Source of the DNA: Candidatus Poribacteria bacterium | GTDB lineage: Bacteria > Poribacteria > WGA-4E > WGA-3G | Direction: 5' to 3' | Assembly (NCBI GenBank): GCA_022827185.1 | Contig: JAJDTM010000020.1 | Location: forward strand, 1-59,400 | Length of the DNA stretch: 59,400 nt | Part shown: positions 1 through 8,515 of the stretch, one piece after another | How the letters are laid out: each line of letters starts with the position of its first letter | Numbering within the stretch: the stretch's first letter is position 1 | Notes under the pieces: model-generated | What the model saw: only the letters and a program-made list of their open reading frames with translations | What the model was told of the DNA's origin: nothing | Database searches by the model: none | Program-made: the position numbers and the translations under genes

Positions 1-1
1 A

Positions 2-2452
2 CAAGACGCTGTTGAGGAGATGCTCATCCAGCATATCCTCACCGAACGCATTTTCCGCACGATCTTTGAACGGTCAGATTTTACGAGTCGAAATATCATC
101 GCCGTTGAGATTGAAAAAGTGAGTGCTGCACTCATGCGCCATGCAATGAGTCGTGACGCGTTTCTTAAACCGTTAGACCGCTTCTATGTCGCTATTGAGC
201 AGGCAGCGACGCTCTGTCAAGACTTCTCCCAAAAACAGCATTTCCTCAACACGTTTTACGAGAAGTTTTTTCAAGGGTTCTCTGAGGATGTCGCAGATAC
301 ACACGGCATCGTCTACACACCACAACCAATAGTTGACTTCATGGTGAACAGCGTCGCGCATATCCTTGAAACTGAGTTCGGACGTTCTTTGTCTGACAAC
401 GGTGTGCATATCATCGATCCGTTCGTTGGGACGGGTAACTTCATTGTCCGGCTTATGCAAGATATCCGGGGCGCGGCATTAGAAGAAAAATACCGGCATG
501 CATTGCACTGTAACGAGGTGATGCTCCTGCCCTACTACATCGCGAGTCTGAACATTGAGCAGGCGTTCTTTGAACGGATAGGGGAATATCTGCCGTTTGA
601 GGGGATCGCCCTTGCGGATACCTTTGAGTTGCTTGAGCAGCAACAAGCAGAGCTCTTCACGCGTGAAAACACAGAACGGGTAGAGAGACAAAAGGCAGCG
701 GATATGTTCGTCGTTATCGGTAACCCGCCTTACAATATGGGGCAGATTAACGAGAACGACAACAATAAAAATCGGAAATATGAAACGATGGATACGCTTG
801 TGCGGGAAACGTATTCACAAGATTCAAAGGCGATCAATAAAAGACCTCTCTCGGATCCGTATGTCAAAGCGATTCGATGGGCATCAGAACGAATTGGAGA
901 GGAAGGGGTTGTCGCGTTTGTGACAAACAATGGCTTTCTGGATGGTATCGCTTTTGATGGCTTGCGGAAGCACCTTGCGCAAGATTTCACTAAAATTTAT
1001 CACATTGATCTTAAAGGGAACGCTCGGACCTCAGGTGAACGCAGGCGAAAAGAGGGTGGCAACGTTTTTGACGACCAGATTCGGGTAGGCGTAGGCATTA
1101 GTTTCTTTATTAAGAAAACAGAATCAACATCTGAGCAAGCTGAAGTATGGATCTATTCGGTTGATGATTATTTAAAAGCACGCGAAAAGCAGAAACTTTT
1201 AACCGACTTCGGAGACTATACAAACCTTCCAATGAAACAGGTAACGATTGATGTCAGGCATACTTGGTTGACCGAAGGACTCTTTAACGACTTTGAAACA
1301 TTTCTTCCGATGGGAAGTGAAACATCAAAAAAAATCAAGGGACACGCGGAAGGCACATTATTTAAAACATACAGTTTAGGGGTTGTGACAAATCGCGATG
1401 CTTGGGCGTACAACTTTGATCAAAACGTTCTCACGGAAAACTTGACACAGATGATGGAACATTATAACAATCAAGTGTTTCAATGGGAACGACGAAGTGA
1501 TAGAGATATTGATGTTAACGATTTTATAGATACTGATGACACCAAAATTAAATGGACACGAAGTCTAAAGTCTAAGCTGAGAACAGGCACATTAGCAGAG
1601 TTTTCGGATAAAAACGTTCGAGTATCTCTTTACCGTCCATTTACGAAATCACATCTCTATTTTCATAGGATGATGAATGAGTGCGTGTATGTGTTTCCAT
1701 CTATCTTTCCTACATCTGAGACGGAAGGGAAAAATCGGGTAATCTGTGTCAGTGGTTCTGGAAGTAAAAAACCATTTCACGCCTTAGTTTCAGATATGAT
1801 TCCATCACTCGATTTTCTTGAAAAAACTCAATGTTTCTCCTTCTATACCTACGACGAAGACGGGACAAACCGCCGCGAAAACATCACCGATTGGGCACTG
1901 ACAGCGTTCCGATCCCACTACGGTGACGATACCATCACCAAGTGGGACATCTTTCACTATACCTATGGTCTCTTGCATCATCCCGATTATCACGAAAAGT
2001 ATCAGGCGAACCTTAAGCGCGACCTACCGCATATTCCGTTTGCCGAAGATTTCTGGGGTTTTGTCAACACAGGTGCGGCATTAGCAGACCTTCATGTTAA
2101 CTACGAATCTTGTCCGAAGTTTGAGAAATTGGAGGAGAGAGAAACTGAGGGTATGCAGGTAGATTGGCGGGTCGAGAAGATGAAGCTGTCCAAAGACAAG
2201 ACACAGTTGAAATACAACGACTTTCTGACTTTAGACGGTATCCCTGCCGAGGTATATGACTATCGGTTGGGGACGCGTTCAGCATTGGAGTGGGTAGTGG
2301 ATCAGTATCGTGTGAAGGTGGACAGACGGAGCGGGATTAAAAACGATCCGAATCGTGAATCGGAACCGCGATATATTGTAGATTTGATTGGGCGTGTTAT
2401 CACTGTAAGCCTAAAGACAGTAGAGATTATAAAAAACTTGCCGGCGTTGTAG
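2..2452 (+). CDS. Type ISP restriction-modification enzyme, C-terminal part (5' cut by window edge)
   Basis: The frame is open to the first base, so the visible 816 residues are the C-terminal part of a longer protein. The usable Met at base 20 is probably internal. An N6-adenine methyltransferase domain is clear: SAM-binding motif I DPFVGTGNF near residue 133 counted from that Met, and catalytic motif IV NPPYN near residue 234. The long C-terminal region, about residues 420-810, should hold the target-recognition domain. Known single-chain type ISP enzymes (LlaBIII class) place a nuclease and a translocase before the methylase; those would lie upstream of this window. The enzyme would both methylate and cut DNA. 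A stand-alone Eco57I-like methylase is the alternative. The next gene is convergent and only 33 bp away. Confidence 0.8.
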   Translation, partial: QDAVEEMLIQHILTERIFRTIFERSDFTSRNIIAVEIEKVSAALMRHAMSRDAFLKPLDRFYVAIEQAATLCQDFSQKQHFLNTFYEKFFQGFSEDVADTHGIVYTPQPIVDFMVNSVAHILETEFGRSLSDNGVHIIDPFVGTGNFIVRLMQDIRGAALEEKYRHALHCNEVMLLPYYIASLNIEQAFFERIGEYLPFEGIALADTFELLEQQQAELFTRENTERVERQKAADMFVVIGNPPYNMGQINENDNNKNRKYETMDTLVRETYSQDSKAINKRPLSDPYVKAIRWASERIGEEGVVAFVTNNGFLDGIAFDGLRKHLAQDFTKIYHIDLKGNARTSGERRRKEGGNVFDDQIRVGVGISFFIKKTESTSEQAEVWIYSVDDYLKAREKQKLLTDFGDYTNLPMKQVTIDVRHTWLTEGLFNDFETFLPMGSETSKKIKGHAEGTLFKTYSLGVVTNRDAWAYNFDQNVLTENLTQMMEHYNNQVFQWERRSDRDIDVNDFIDTDDTKIKWTRSLKSKLRTGTLAEFSDKNVRVSLYRPFTKSHLYFHRMMNECVYVFPSIFPTSETEGKNRVICVSGSGSKKPFHALVSDMIPSLDFLEKTQCFSFYTYDEDGTNRRENITDWALTAFRSHYGDDTITKWDIFHYTYGLLHHPDYHEKYQANLKRDLPHIPFAEDFWGFVNTGAALADLHVNYESCPKFEKLEERETEGMQVDWRVEKMKLSKDKTQLKYNDFLTLDGIPAEVYDYRLGTRSALEWVVDQYRVKVDRRSGIKNDPNRESEPRYIVDLIGRVITVSLKTVEIIKNLPAL

Positions 2453-2485
2453 GCTTCTCTATTCCCCAACCTCGTCTTTACAAAT

Positions 2486-2836
2486 TCACTTATGGTTTAC
2501 CCCTACAGAAAACTCTGGACTTCTCGAAACGCTGACCACGGGGCCAGCATGTTCAAGCTGCTTAGCAACCTTAGGCGTACAGGTGGTGAATAGCATATTG
2601 AAAACTGTCGGTTCCTCAATCTTGAAGACCTCAGCATCCAATCCATGTTCTTTAATCCATGCTTTAATTTCATCCCTGCGTTTGACAGAATTTGCCTTTA
2701 ATAATTTATATTTCTCTGCTCGGTCAACCCCCGCTATATCTGTGGACGAGGGACGGTTTATCCTCACCATGAATTCGGCCATATTTGTGGATGGGATCGA
2801 GTAATTACTTGCTATTTTATCAGTTTTCGTTTTCAT
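2486..2836 (-). CDS. Small protein resembling an inhibitor I9 / subtilisin propeptide domain
   Basis: About 116 residues from an ATG at 2836 that has a GAGG-type ribosome site ten bases upstream. The frame extends to 2941, but that extra segment looks non-coding. There is no signal peptide or membrane segment. Residues 20-115 read as a beta-alpha-beta fold: a strand (AEFMVRI), a charged helix (KRRDEIKAWIKEHG), a strand (VFNMLFTTC), a helix (PKVAKQLEHAG) and a closing strand (VVSVSRSPEF). That order resembles peptidase inhibitor I9 domains, in which a helix is followed by a PGV..V strand. This is fold-level reading only; a house-keeping function is not known. It converges on the restriction-modification gene. 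Confidence 0.45.
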   Translation of the reverse strand: MKTKTDKIASNYSIPSTNMAEFMVRINRPSSTDIAGVDRAEKYKLLKANSVKRRDEIKAWIKEHGLDAEVFKIEEPTVFNMLFTTCTPKVAKQLEHAGPVVSVSRSPEFSVGVNHK

Positions 2837-3154
2837 TTTCTGTGAACCTCGCGAGTCCTGCCCCGACCCTATCCACGGGGTCTTGGAGAGGGAGAACTGC
2901 ATTGGGACAGTATACCAAGGATCCATTAAAATCGCAAACAAATTTTCAGAAACACGTGTATTTACAAGAAGTTATGTTTGTAGTAAGGCGATTTATGACC
3001 TGTTTGCGTAAATCCTGATTTAGACTTTGAGGATATAGGAACTGCTCCTTTTTTTATCCGTAATACCAAATTACAAAAAATCTGAATTTTGTCTTATTTT
3101 CGTAACAATTCAGTGGTATAATTTATAGCAGAATTCAGTAAGAGAGGCGGATTA
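2837..3154. other. Intergenic region before the pst cluster
   Basis: AT-rich stretch between two divergent genes. It holds the putative Pho box and -10 element of pstS at its right end. No further gene or repeat is seen. Confidence 0.5.
3089..3122 (+). promoter_or_regulatory. Putative PhoB-type promoter of the pst cluster
   Basis: A consensus -10 hexamer TATAAT lies at 3117-3122, 33 bases before the pstS start, and no good -35 sits at 17 bp. In its place is TTGTCTT at 3089-3095, five of seven matches to a Pho half-site, with a weaker half-site 11 bp further on. The box ends ten bases before the -10, which is the spacing of activator-dependent Pho promoters. The second half-site is poor, so this is a candidate only. 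Confidence 0.45.
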
Positions 3155-4075
3155 ATGCGAAAAAACGGTTTAATAGATTATACAATTATATGCGCTTTGG
3201 TGGTCTTGGCGTTTAGTTACGTCATCATCGGTTGTTCTCCTAAGGACGGTGAAAGTGTTGCTGCGAGTAAAGTGACCGCGCAAGTCATCAAAAATAAAGG
3301 CTCAGATACGATGGTGAACTTGGCGCAAGCGTGGGCAGAGAGGTACACAGGAATCACCAGTTCGGCATCCGTGGAGGTATCAGGCGGTGGTTCTGGTACG
3401 GGTGTTGCCGCGCTGATTAATGGCACCGTCGATATTGCGAACTGCAGTCGTCAAATCAAACCGGAAGAGTTAGAACAAGCGACGCAAAACACCGGTAAAG
3501 CCCCTCAAGAATTTATTGTCGGGTACGATGCACTCGCGGTTTATGTCCACCACGATACGCCGATAGATAAGATTACAATTCCTCAACTTGCCGAAATATA
3601 TGGTGAAGATGGTAATATAACCAAATGGAGCGATCTCGGCATCATGCACACCGACTGTCCAAGCGACAGGATTATCCGCATCAGTCGGCAATCTAACTCT
3701 GGCACCTACTTTTATTTTCGGGAAGCACTGCTCGGTAAAACGCGCGACTTTGAACTCGGCTCTTTGGATTTACACGGCTCTAAAGATGTGGTAGAAGTTA
3801 TTGGACGCACCCCGTGTGCTATCGGCTATAGTGGTATGGGATATGCGACTTCACATGTGAAGATGTTAGAAGTCGCGACAGTTCCTGGTGAACCGTATTA
3901 CGCACCAAATCTTGAGAATGTCCTCGCCAAAACCTATCCTATCGCTCGTCCATTGTACATGTATTCCCTCGGTGAACCCACTGGAGAAGTGAAAGCGTAC
4001 CTCGATTGGATTTTATCCGCAGAAGGTCAAAAGATTGTTGAAAAACTCGGTTTCGTCCCGTTAGCGAGCAAGTAA
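3155..4075 (+). CDS. pstS: Phosphate ABC transporter substrate-binding lipoprotein PstS
   Basis: 306 residues. The N-terminus has a hydrophobic segment ending in the lipobox IIGC, so the protein should be a lipoprotein anchored outside the inner membrane. After it come family hallmarks: GSDTMVNLAQAW near residue 49, the phosphate-loop-like GGGSGTGVAALINGTVDIANCS, and QSNSGTYFYFREALL near residue 185. These fit PBP-like phosphate binding proteins, which capture periplasmic phosphate for PstCA. A GAGAGG ribosome site precedes the ATG. The gene leads a run of nine co-directional genes and lies 5 bp before pstC. Other anion-binding PstS-like proteins cannot be excluded, but the neighbours make phosphate very likely. 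Confidence 0.92.
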   Translation: MRKNGLIDYTIICALVVLAFSYVIIGCSPKDGESVAASKVTAQVIKNKGSDTMVNLAQAWAERYTGITSSASVEVSGGGSGTGVAALINGTVDIANCSRQIKPEELEQATQNTGKAPQEFIVGYDALAVYVHHDTPIDKITIPQLAEIYGEDGNITKWSDLGIMHTDCPSDRIIRISRQSNSGTYFYFREALLGKTRDFELGSLDLHGSKDVVEVIGRTPCAIGYSGMGYATSHVKMLEVATVPGEPYYAPNLENVLAKTYPIARPLYMYSLGEPTGEVKAYLDWILSAEGQKIVEKLGFVPLASK

Positions 4076-4080
4076 AAAAT

Positions 4081-4989
4081 ATGAATATCCTACGAAAAAA
4101 AAGTGCGGCGAATGTGCCGTTTTCCGAAACCGTAATTGAAACATTTATCCGTCTGTGTGGTGTTAGTGCTATTGTTTTTGTATTTGGTATCTTCTTCTTC
4201 GTGTTTCGGGAGGGCGCGGGTTTCCTTTTCGGCGGTTTAGACTTAGGACAGTTCCTGACCAGCCCTGAATGGTATCCAACTTCGCTGAGTAACAAAAGAT
4301 ATGGCACCTTAGCTTTGATTTTGGGGACCTTTAGCGTAACCGCATTGGCGATGTGTATCGCTGTTCCTTTTGGACTCGGCGCAGCGATTTTCGTATCGGA
4401 GTTCTGCAGCCCAAAACTCAGAGAAACATTTAAGATTATCATCGAATTGCTCGCTGCTATCCCCTCTGTTGTGTGGGGGTTCATCGGGTTGACGCTGATG
4501 AATCAACTGATTATCGCGGTGTTCAACGCTCCGATCGGATTAACGATGTTGAACGGTGGTATCATGTTAGCGTTGATGAGTGTTCCTATCATTGTCTCTA
4601 TAGCAGAGGACGCGCTTAAGGCTGTTCCTGATTCCTATCGCGAAGCAGCGGAAGCACTCGGAGCAACTCGGTGGCAGGTGGTTTACCGCGTGCTGCTACC
4701 CGCGGCAAAAAATGGGCTATTGGCAGCTGTACTACTCGGAGCTGCACGTTCTATTGGTGAAACGATGGCAGTCCTCATGGCGACAGGACACTCCGTTAAC
4801 ATTCCATCGGGACCCCTCTCATGGATTCGCACACTCACAGCAACAATCGCCGCGGAACTCGGTGAAGTTGCAAGAGGAGCCGAACACTACCAAGTACTTT
4901 TCATCATCGGCATTCTGCTCTTTACGATTACGTTTGTAGTGAATCTCATCGCTGATTTAGTTATTAAGGGCATCCGCCAGGATTCATAA
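4081..4989 (+). CDS. pstC: Phosphate ABC transporter permease PstC
   Basis: 302 residues with about six membrane segments. The cytoplasmic coupling loop REAAEALGATRWQVVYRVLLP, near residues 190-210, is the EAA motif that docks on the ATPase. GAARSIGETMAVLMATG after it is typical of PstC. The protein forms half of the phosphate channel with PstA. It starts five bases after pstS stops, with no strong ribosome site of its own, so coupling to pstS is likely. A 123-bp gap with nothing recognisable separates it from pstA. Confidence 0.93.
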   Translation: MNILRKKSAANVPFSETVIETFIRLCGVSAIVFVFGIFFFVFREGAGFLFGGLDLGQFLTSPEWYPTSLSNKRYGTLALILGTFSVTALAMCIAVPFGLGAAIFVSEFCSPKLRETFKIIIELLAAIPSVVWGFIGLTLMNQLIIAVFNAPIGLTMLNGGIMLALMSVPIIVSIAEDALKAVPDSYREAAEALGATRWQVVYRVLLPAAKNGLLAAVLLGAARSIGETMAVLMATGHSVNIPSGPLSWIRTLTATIAAELGEVARGAEHYQVLFIIGILLFTITFVVNLIADLVIKGIRQDS

Positions 4990-5112
4990 CATTGGATAGT
5001 TGTTCTGCAAGGTCATCTAAATACGCAGCCCGAAACGAAGTGGAGGGCGGATATACGGAACGGAACGTGAAATCACCAACCGCCTGAACGAACCGCAAGG
5101 AAAAATTAAAAA

Positions 5113-5997
5113 ATGTTTACGGAAACAGAGATCGGCAGGCAAAAACGGCGGATAGAAAATGTGATGCGGATTTTCTTCCTCGTGATGACGAGTTTGATGA
5201 TTATTCCGCTGCTTCTCATTATCGGCTACCTGCTTTACAAGGCACGACCGGTGCTTTCACTTGAATTCCTATTTACGAATCCGAAAGACAACATGCGGGC
5301 TGGCGGACTCTGGGCACCCTTCCTCGGAACAATTTATTTAGTCGTTGTCTCTCTATTAGTATCCGCGCCGATTGGTGTGTTCGCGGCAGTCTACCTCAGC
5401 GAGTATGCGCGTGAGAGTTGGTTTACGCGTATCACGAACTTGGCTGTTGTCAACCTCGCCGGTGTACCAAGCATCGTTCATGCCTTATTCGGTGTTGGGG
5501 CATTTGTGCTCTTTGCAGGGCTGGGTGAATCGATTTTAGCAGCGTCGCTTACATTGGCGATCATGACGTTACCTGTTATTATTGCCAGCACGACGGAAGC
5601 TTTGAAAGCAGTGCCGATGTCGTTCCGGGAGGCGTGTTGGAATCTCGGTGCTACACGATGGCAAACGATCCGTCGTATTGTCATCCCGAACTCGATCAGT
5701 GGTATCTTGACGGGTGTGATTCTACAGGTATCGCGCGCAGCAGGCGAAACGGCACCGATTATGTTTACTGGGGCTGTTTTTTATAAAGCTATTGCAGAAG
5801 GAAACCTTTTTGCCTATAATATAACGGAACAGTGTATGGCACTATCACTCCATCTCTTCACGATTTCAACACAGGTCCCGGACGTCACGGAAGGTATTCC
5901 GTATGGCACTGCAATAGTCCTTGTAGGCAGTGTGTTACTCGTCAACGCAGCATCGATTGTGCTAAGGGTTTATCTCCGAACTCGGAAAAAATGGTAG
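5113..5997 (+). CDS. pstA: Phosphate ABC transporter permease PstA
   Basis: 294 residues with six predicted membrane helices. The EAA loop FREACWNLGATRWQTIRRIV is followed by SGILTGVILQVSRAAGETAP, the signature of PstA. The N-terminal helix and the LWAPFLGTIYL segment also match the family. AAGGA stands eleven bases before the ATG. It partners PstC in the membrane. The next gene, a potassium-channel-like protein, starts 12 bases downstream, which places it in the same transcript. Confidence 0.93.
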   Translation: MFTETEIGRQKRRIENVMRIFFLVMTSLMIIPLLLIIGYLLYKARPVLSLEFLFTNPKDNMRAGGLWAPFLGTIYLVVVSLLVSAPIGVFAAVYLSEYARESWFTRITNLAVVNLAGVPSIVHALFGVGAFVLFAGLGESILAASLTLAIMTLPVIIASTTEALKAVPMSFREACWNLGATRWQTIRRIVIPNSISGILTGVILQVSRAAGETAPIMFTGAVFYKAIAEGNLFAYNITEQCMALSLHLFTISTQVPDVTEGIPYGTAIVLVGSVLLVNAASIVLRVYLRTRKKW

Positions 5998-6009
5998 GTA
6001 CAAAGGTTC

Positions 6010-6744
6010 ATGGATAGGAAAGAAAGATTACGAGGGATCGTTGAAGGAAACATATTCAGCGGGATCATCCAGTTCCTGATTTTGGCTTCGGCTGTTGTAT
6101 TTGTGATTGAATCCGATAGACAGCAATTGGAGGCGGATCCTTATGCAACCCATTTCATTGTCCTGGACGTGATTTTTCTGGTACTGTTTTCGATAGAATA
6201 TGCCTTGCGCGTCTATATTGAACCAAAGAAATCGGATTTTGTTTTTAGTTTCTACGGTCTAATTGACCTGATCGCCATTTTACCATCTCTGTTCCTCGTG
6301 CCGGGCTTTCGCGTATTACGGATACTTCGGTTTTTGCGAATTTTCAGAGTATTTAAGGCGACGCGATTTATTTTAGCCGTAGATCGACTCGGAGCGGCAC
6401 TACGTGAAATCCAACAGGAGCTCTTAGCATTAGTAATCTTATCGTTGATGTTCGTCTACCTCGCTGCGTGTGGCATCCACTTCTTTGAAAGAGAGGCACA
6501 ACCCGAAGCGTTTGGCTCTATTCTGGATTCAATGTGGTGGTCTGTCGTAACATTAACCACAATCGGTTATGGGGATGTCTATCCGACGACCCCTGGCGGG
6601 AGACTTTTCACCGCTCTCGTCGCACTTGTCGGGGTAGGCTTAATAGCAATTCCGTCCGGTTTGTTAGCTTCGGCCTTAACAGAAGCGCGGGTGGAACGTG
6701 AACACTTAGAAGAGCGTGAAGAAGATGAGGAACAGGAAGATTAG
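6010..6744 (+). CDS. Voltage-gated-type potassium channel
   Basis: 244 residues with the six-helix plan of prokaryotic Kv channels. Helices S1-S3 come first. An S4 voltage sensor follows, with an Arg at nearly every third place (FRVLRILRFLRIFRVFK, about residues 98-114). The pore helix and selectivity filter TTIGYGD lie near residue 181, and a final helix ends in an acidic coiled tail. TIGYGD is the K+ selectivity filter. The gene has its own AAAGG site and sits between pstA and pstB1 with 12- and 15-base gaps. It is not a known Pst component; the tight spacing suggests co-expression, for example for charge balance, which is inference. Confidence 0.88.
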   Translation: MDRKERLRGIVEGNIFSGIIQFLILASAVVFVIESDRQQLEADPYATHFIVLDVIFLVLFSIEYALRVYIEPKKSDFVFSFYGLIDLIAILPSLFLVPGFRVLRILRFLRIFRVFKATRFILAVDRLGAALREIQQELLALVILSLMFVYLAACGIHFFEREAQPEAFGSILDSMWWSVVTLTTIGYGDVYPTTPGGRLFTALVALVGVGLIAIPSGLLASALTEARVEREHLEEREEDEEQED

Positions 6745-6759
6745 ACAAACGAGGCAAAC

Positions 6760-7515
6760 GTGGAAAATAAAATAGAGATTTCTGACCTACGGGTTCATTA
6801 CGGAGATACGCCTGCACTGAACGGAATTTCCTTTGATGTTCATCCAAACGAGATTCTCAGTATCATCGGGCCAGCGCAATCTGGTAAAACGACGTTCCTG
6901 AAAGTTATCAACAGAACCTTGGAATTCACACCGGAGGCAACGGTGGAAGGTTCGGTCAAATTAGATGGTGTAGACATCCGAACAATAGGCGATGTATACG
7001 GTTTACGTCGGCGTATCGGTATGGTACTACCTCTGCCGGTCGGGTTACCGCTCTCAATATACGATAACGTCGCTTTCGCGCCGCGGGCAGCGGGGCTTCG
7101 CACGAAGTCTGAATTAGATGAAATCGTTGAACGCTGCTTACAGCAAGCAGCACTTTGGGATGAAGTCAAAGACCGTTTGGACACCCTCGGTACTAAATTG
7201 TCGGGTGGACAGCAACAACGCTTGACAATCGCACGTGCGCTTTCGCATCAACCGGAGGTGCTTTGTCTCGACGAATTTTCTATCGCGATTGATCCTGTTA
7301 CGACAATGCGTATCGAAGAGGTACTTAAAACGTTACAGAAAGAAATGACGATCTTGCTCGTCACGAATTTGGTGCAACAAGCAAAACGGTTAGCGAACCG
7401 CACCGCCTTTTTCCTCAACGGCGATCTCATTGAGATTGACACAACAGATGTAATCTTTTCCGATAACCCGGCAAACCAAGCGACTTATGATTATGTCAAT
7501 GGCACTTTTGGTTAA
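6760..7515 (+). CDS. pstB: PstB-type ATPase 1, degenerate Q- and H-loops
   Basis: 251 residues from a GTG with GAGG five bases before it. Length and C-terminus (YDYVNGTFG) match PstB. Walker A is intact (GPAQSGKTT, K43), and so is the ABC signature LSGGQ at 147-151. Other catalytic parts are lost. The Q-loop reads MVLPLP, with Pro91 where PstB has Gln. Walker B keeps D171-E172, but Phe173 replaces Pro. The H-loop reads LVTNL, with Asn203 where the switch His belongs. In family terms it can bind ATP and offer a signature, but should hydrolyse poorly itself. It is the first of three PstB paralogues here. Confidence 0.88.
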   Translation: MENKIEISDLRVHYGDTPALNGISFDVHPNEILSIIGPAQSGKTTFLKVINRTLEFTPEATVEGSVKLDGVDIRTIGDVYGLRRRIGMVLPLPVGLPLSIYDNVAFAPRAAGLRTKSELDEIVERCLQQAALWDEVKDRLDTLGTKLSGGQQQRLTIARALSHQPEVLCLDEFSIAIDPVTTMRIEEVLKTLQKEMTILLVTNLVQQAKRLANRTAFFLNGDLIEIDTTDVIFSDNPANQATYDYVNGTFG

Positions 7516-7688
7516 AGTTTTCAAATACCTTGTAGTTCGGTTAGATTAGACCTTGTGAGGAGGGGGGCCTTCATCTATCTGCCCTCCACTGCGTTATGAG
7601 AAACCACGTTTCTGACGTTTTCCTCAGAAACCCGCTATTCTCACTGCGAAGCAGGCGCAAGCGGAGCAGAAGCCTAATATTTAAAAAA
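7516..7688. other. Gap between pstB1 and pstB2 with small palindromes
   Basis: About 170 bases without a gene. It contains AGAAAC and GTTTCT arms around a three-base loop near 7599 and a G-rich run at 7556-7566. The frame of pstB2 is open back to 7596, but PstB proteins start close to the LWYGDF segment, so the ATG at 7689 is preferred. Confidence 0.4.
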
Positions 7689-8453
7689 ATGAATCATAGC
7701 ATTGAAACCGAAAACCTCAGCCTTTGGTATGGCGATTTTCAGGCACTCATTGATGTCAGCGTGAAAATACCGGATGGTCAGATAACGTCTCTCATTGGCC
7801 CTTCTGGATGTGGAAAAACAACGCTATTGCGCTGTTTTAATCGCGTCAATGAACGCTACGGCAACGTTACCACAGAGGGAAAAATTGAGATATTGGGGAA
7901 AAATATCTATGATCCGGATGTCTCTCTGCCAGAACTTAGAAAAGCGGTCGGTATGGTATTCCAGAGGCCAAATCCGTTGCCGATCTCGGTTTACGAAAAT
8001 ATCTTGTTCGGATTACGTATCCATTCTCCGATGCGGAGTATCACGCGGACGGAATCAGATCAGATTGTTGAGGAAGCACTTACATCCGTTTTCTTGTGGG
8101 AAGATCTGAAAGATAAATTAAAAGTGCGTGCCACATCACTCCAACTTGAACAGCAACAAAAGCTGTGTATTGCACGTCTATTACCGCTTAAACCCAAAAT
8201 TATCCTGATGGATGAGCCGTGTTCCGCTTTAGACGCAAAAGGGACACTTGCCGTTGAGGAACTGATGGAGATCCTCGCGGGGACCTATACTTTTTTAATT
8301 GTGACACATAATATGGCACAGGCGCGGCGCGTCAGCGAAGAATGTATTTTTATGTTCCTCGGTGAACTTATTGAACACAGAGAGACACAGGCACTGTTTG
8401 AGGACCCAAAGCACGAGAAAACCGCTGATTACGTGCAGATGCGATACGGTTAG
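7689..8453 (+). CDS. pstB: PstB-type ATPase 2, degenerate signature motif
   Basis: 254 residues from the ATG at 7689; a longer reading from 7596 would add 31 residues foreign to the family. Walker A GPSGCGKTT (K43), Q-loop MVFQRP (Q92), Walker B LMDEPCSALD and H-loop VTHNM (H207) are all canonical PstB. The signature is not: LQLEQ at 151-155 replaces LSGGQ. The protein therefore looks catalytically complete on its own face but unable to complete a partner's site. PstB1 has the opposite set of lesions, which suggests an asymmetric heterodimer. It ends in DYVQMRYG, as the family does. Confidence 0.88.
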   Translation: MNHSIETENLSLWYGDFQALIDVSVKIPDGQITSLIGPSGCGKTTLLRCFNRVNERYGNVTTEGKIEILGKNIYDPDVSLPELRKAVGMVFQRPNPLPISVYENILFGLRIHSPMRSITRTESDQIVEEALTSVFLWEDLKDKLKVRATSLQLEQQQKLCIARLLPLKPKIILMDEPCSALDAKGTLAVEELMEILAGTYTFLIVTHNMAQARRVSEECIFMFLGELIEHRETQALFEDPKHEKTADYVQMRYG

Positions 8454-8515
8454 GGAAATCTATAAACCGTCTCAGCGGAATTAGGAAATACTGTTCACCT
8501 TGTTAAATTGGGAGA

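Noticed and set aside
3939..4484. A 181-codon minus-strand frame across the pstS-pstC junction
   Set aside because: Antisense to two well-supported genes, with no protein-like motifs.
7596..7688. N-terminal extension of PstB2
   Set aside because: The added residues are not PstB-like and cover palindromic intergenic DNA; the family start at 7689 is preferred despite a weak ribosome site.
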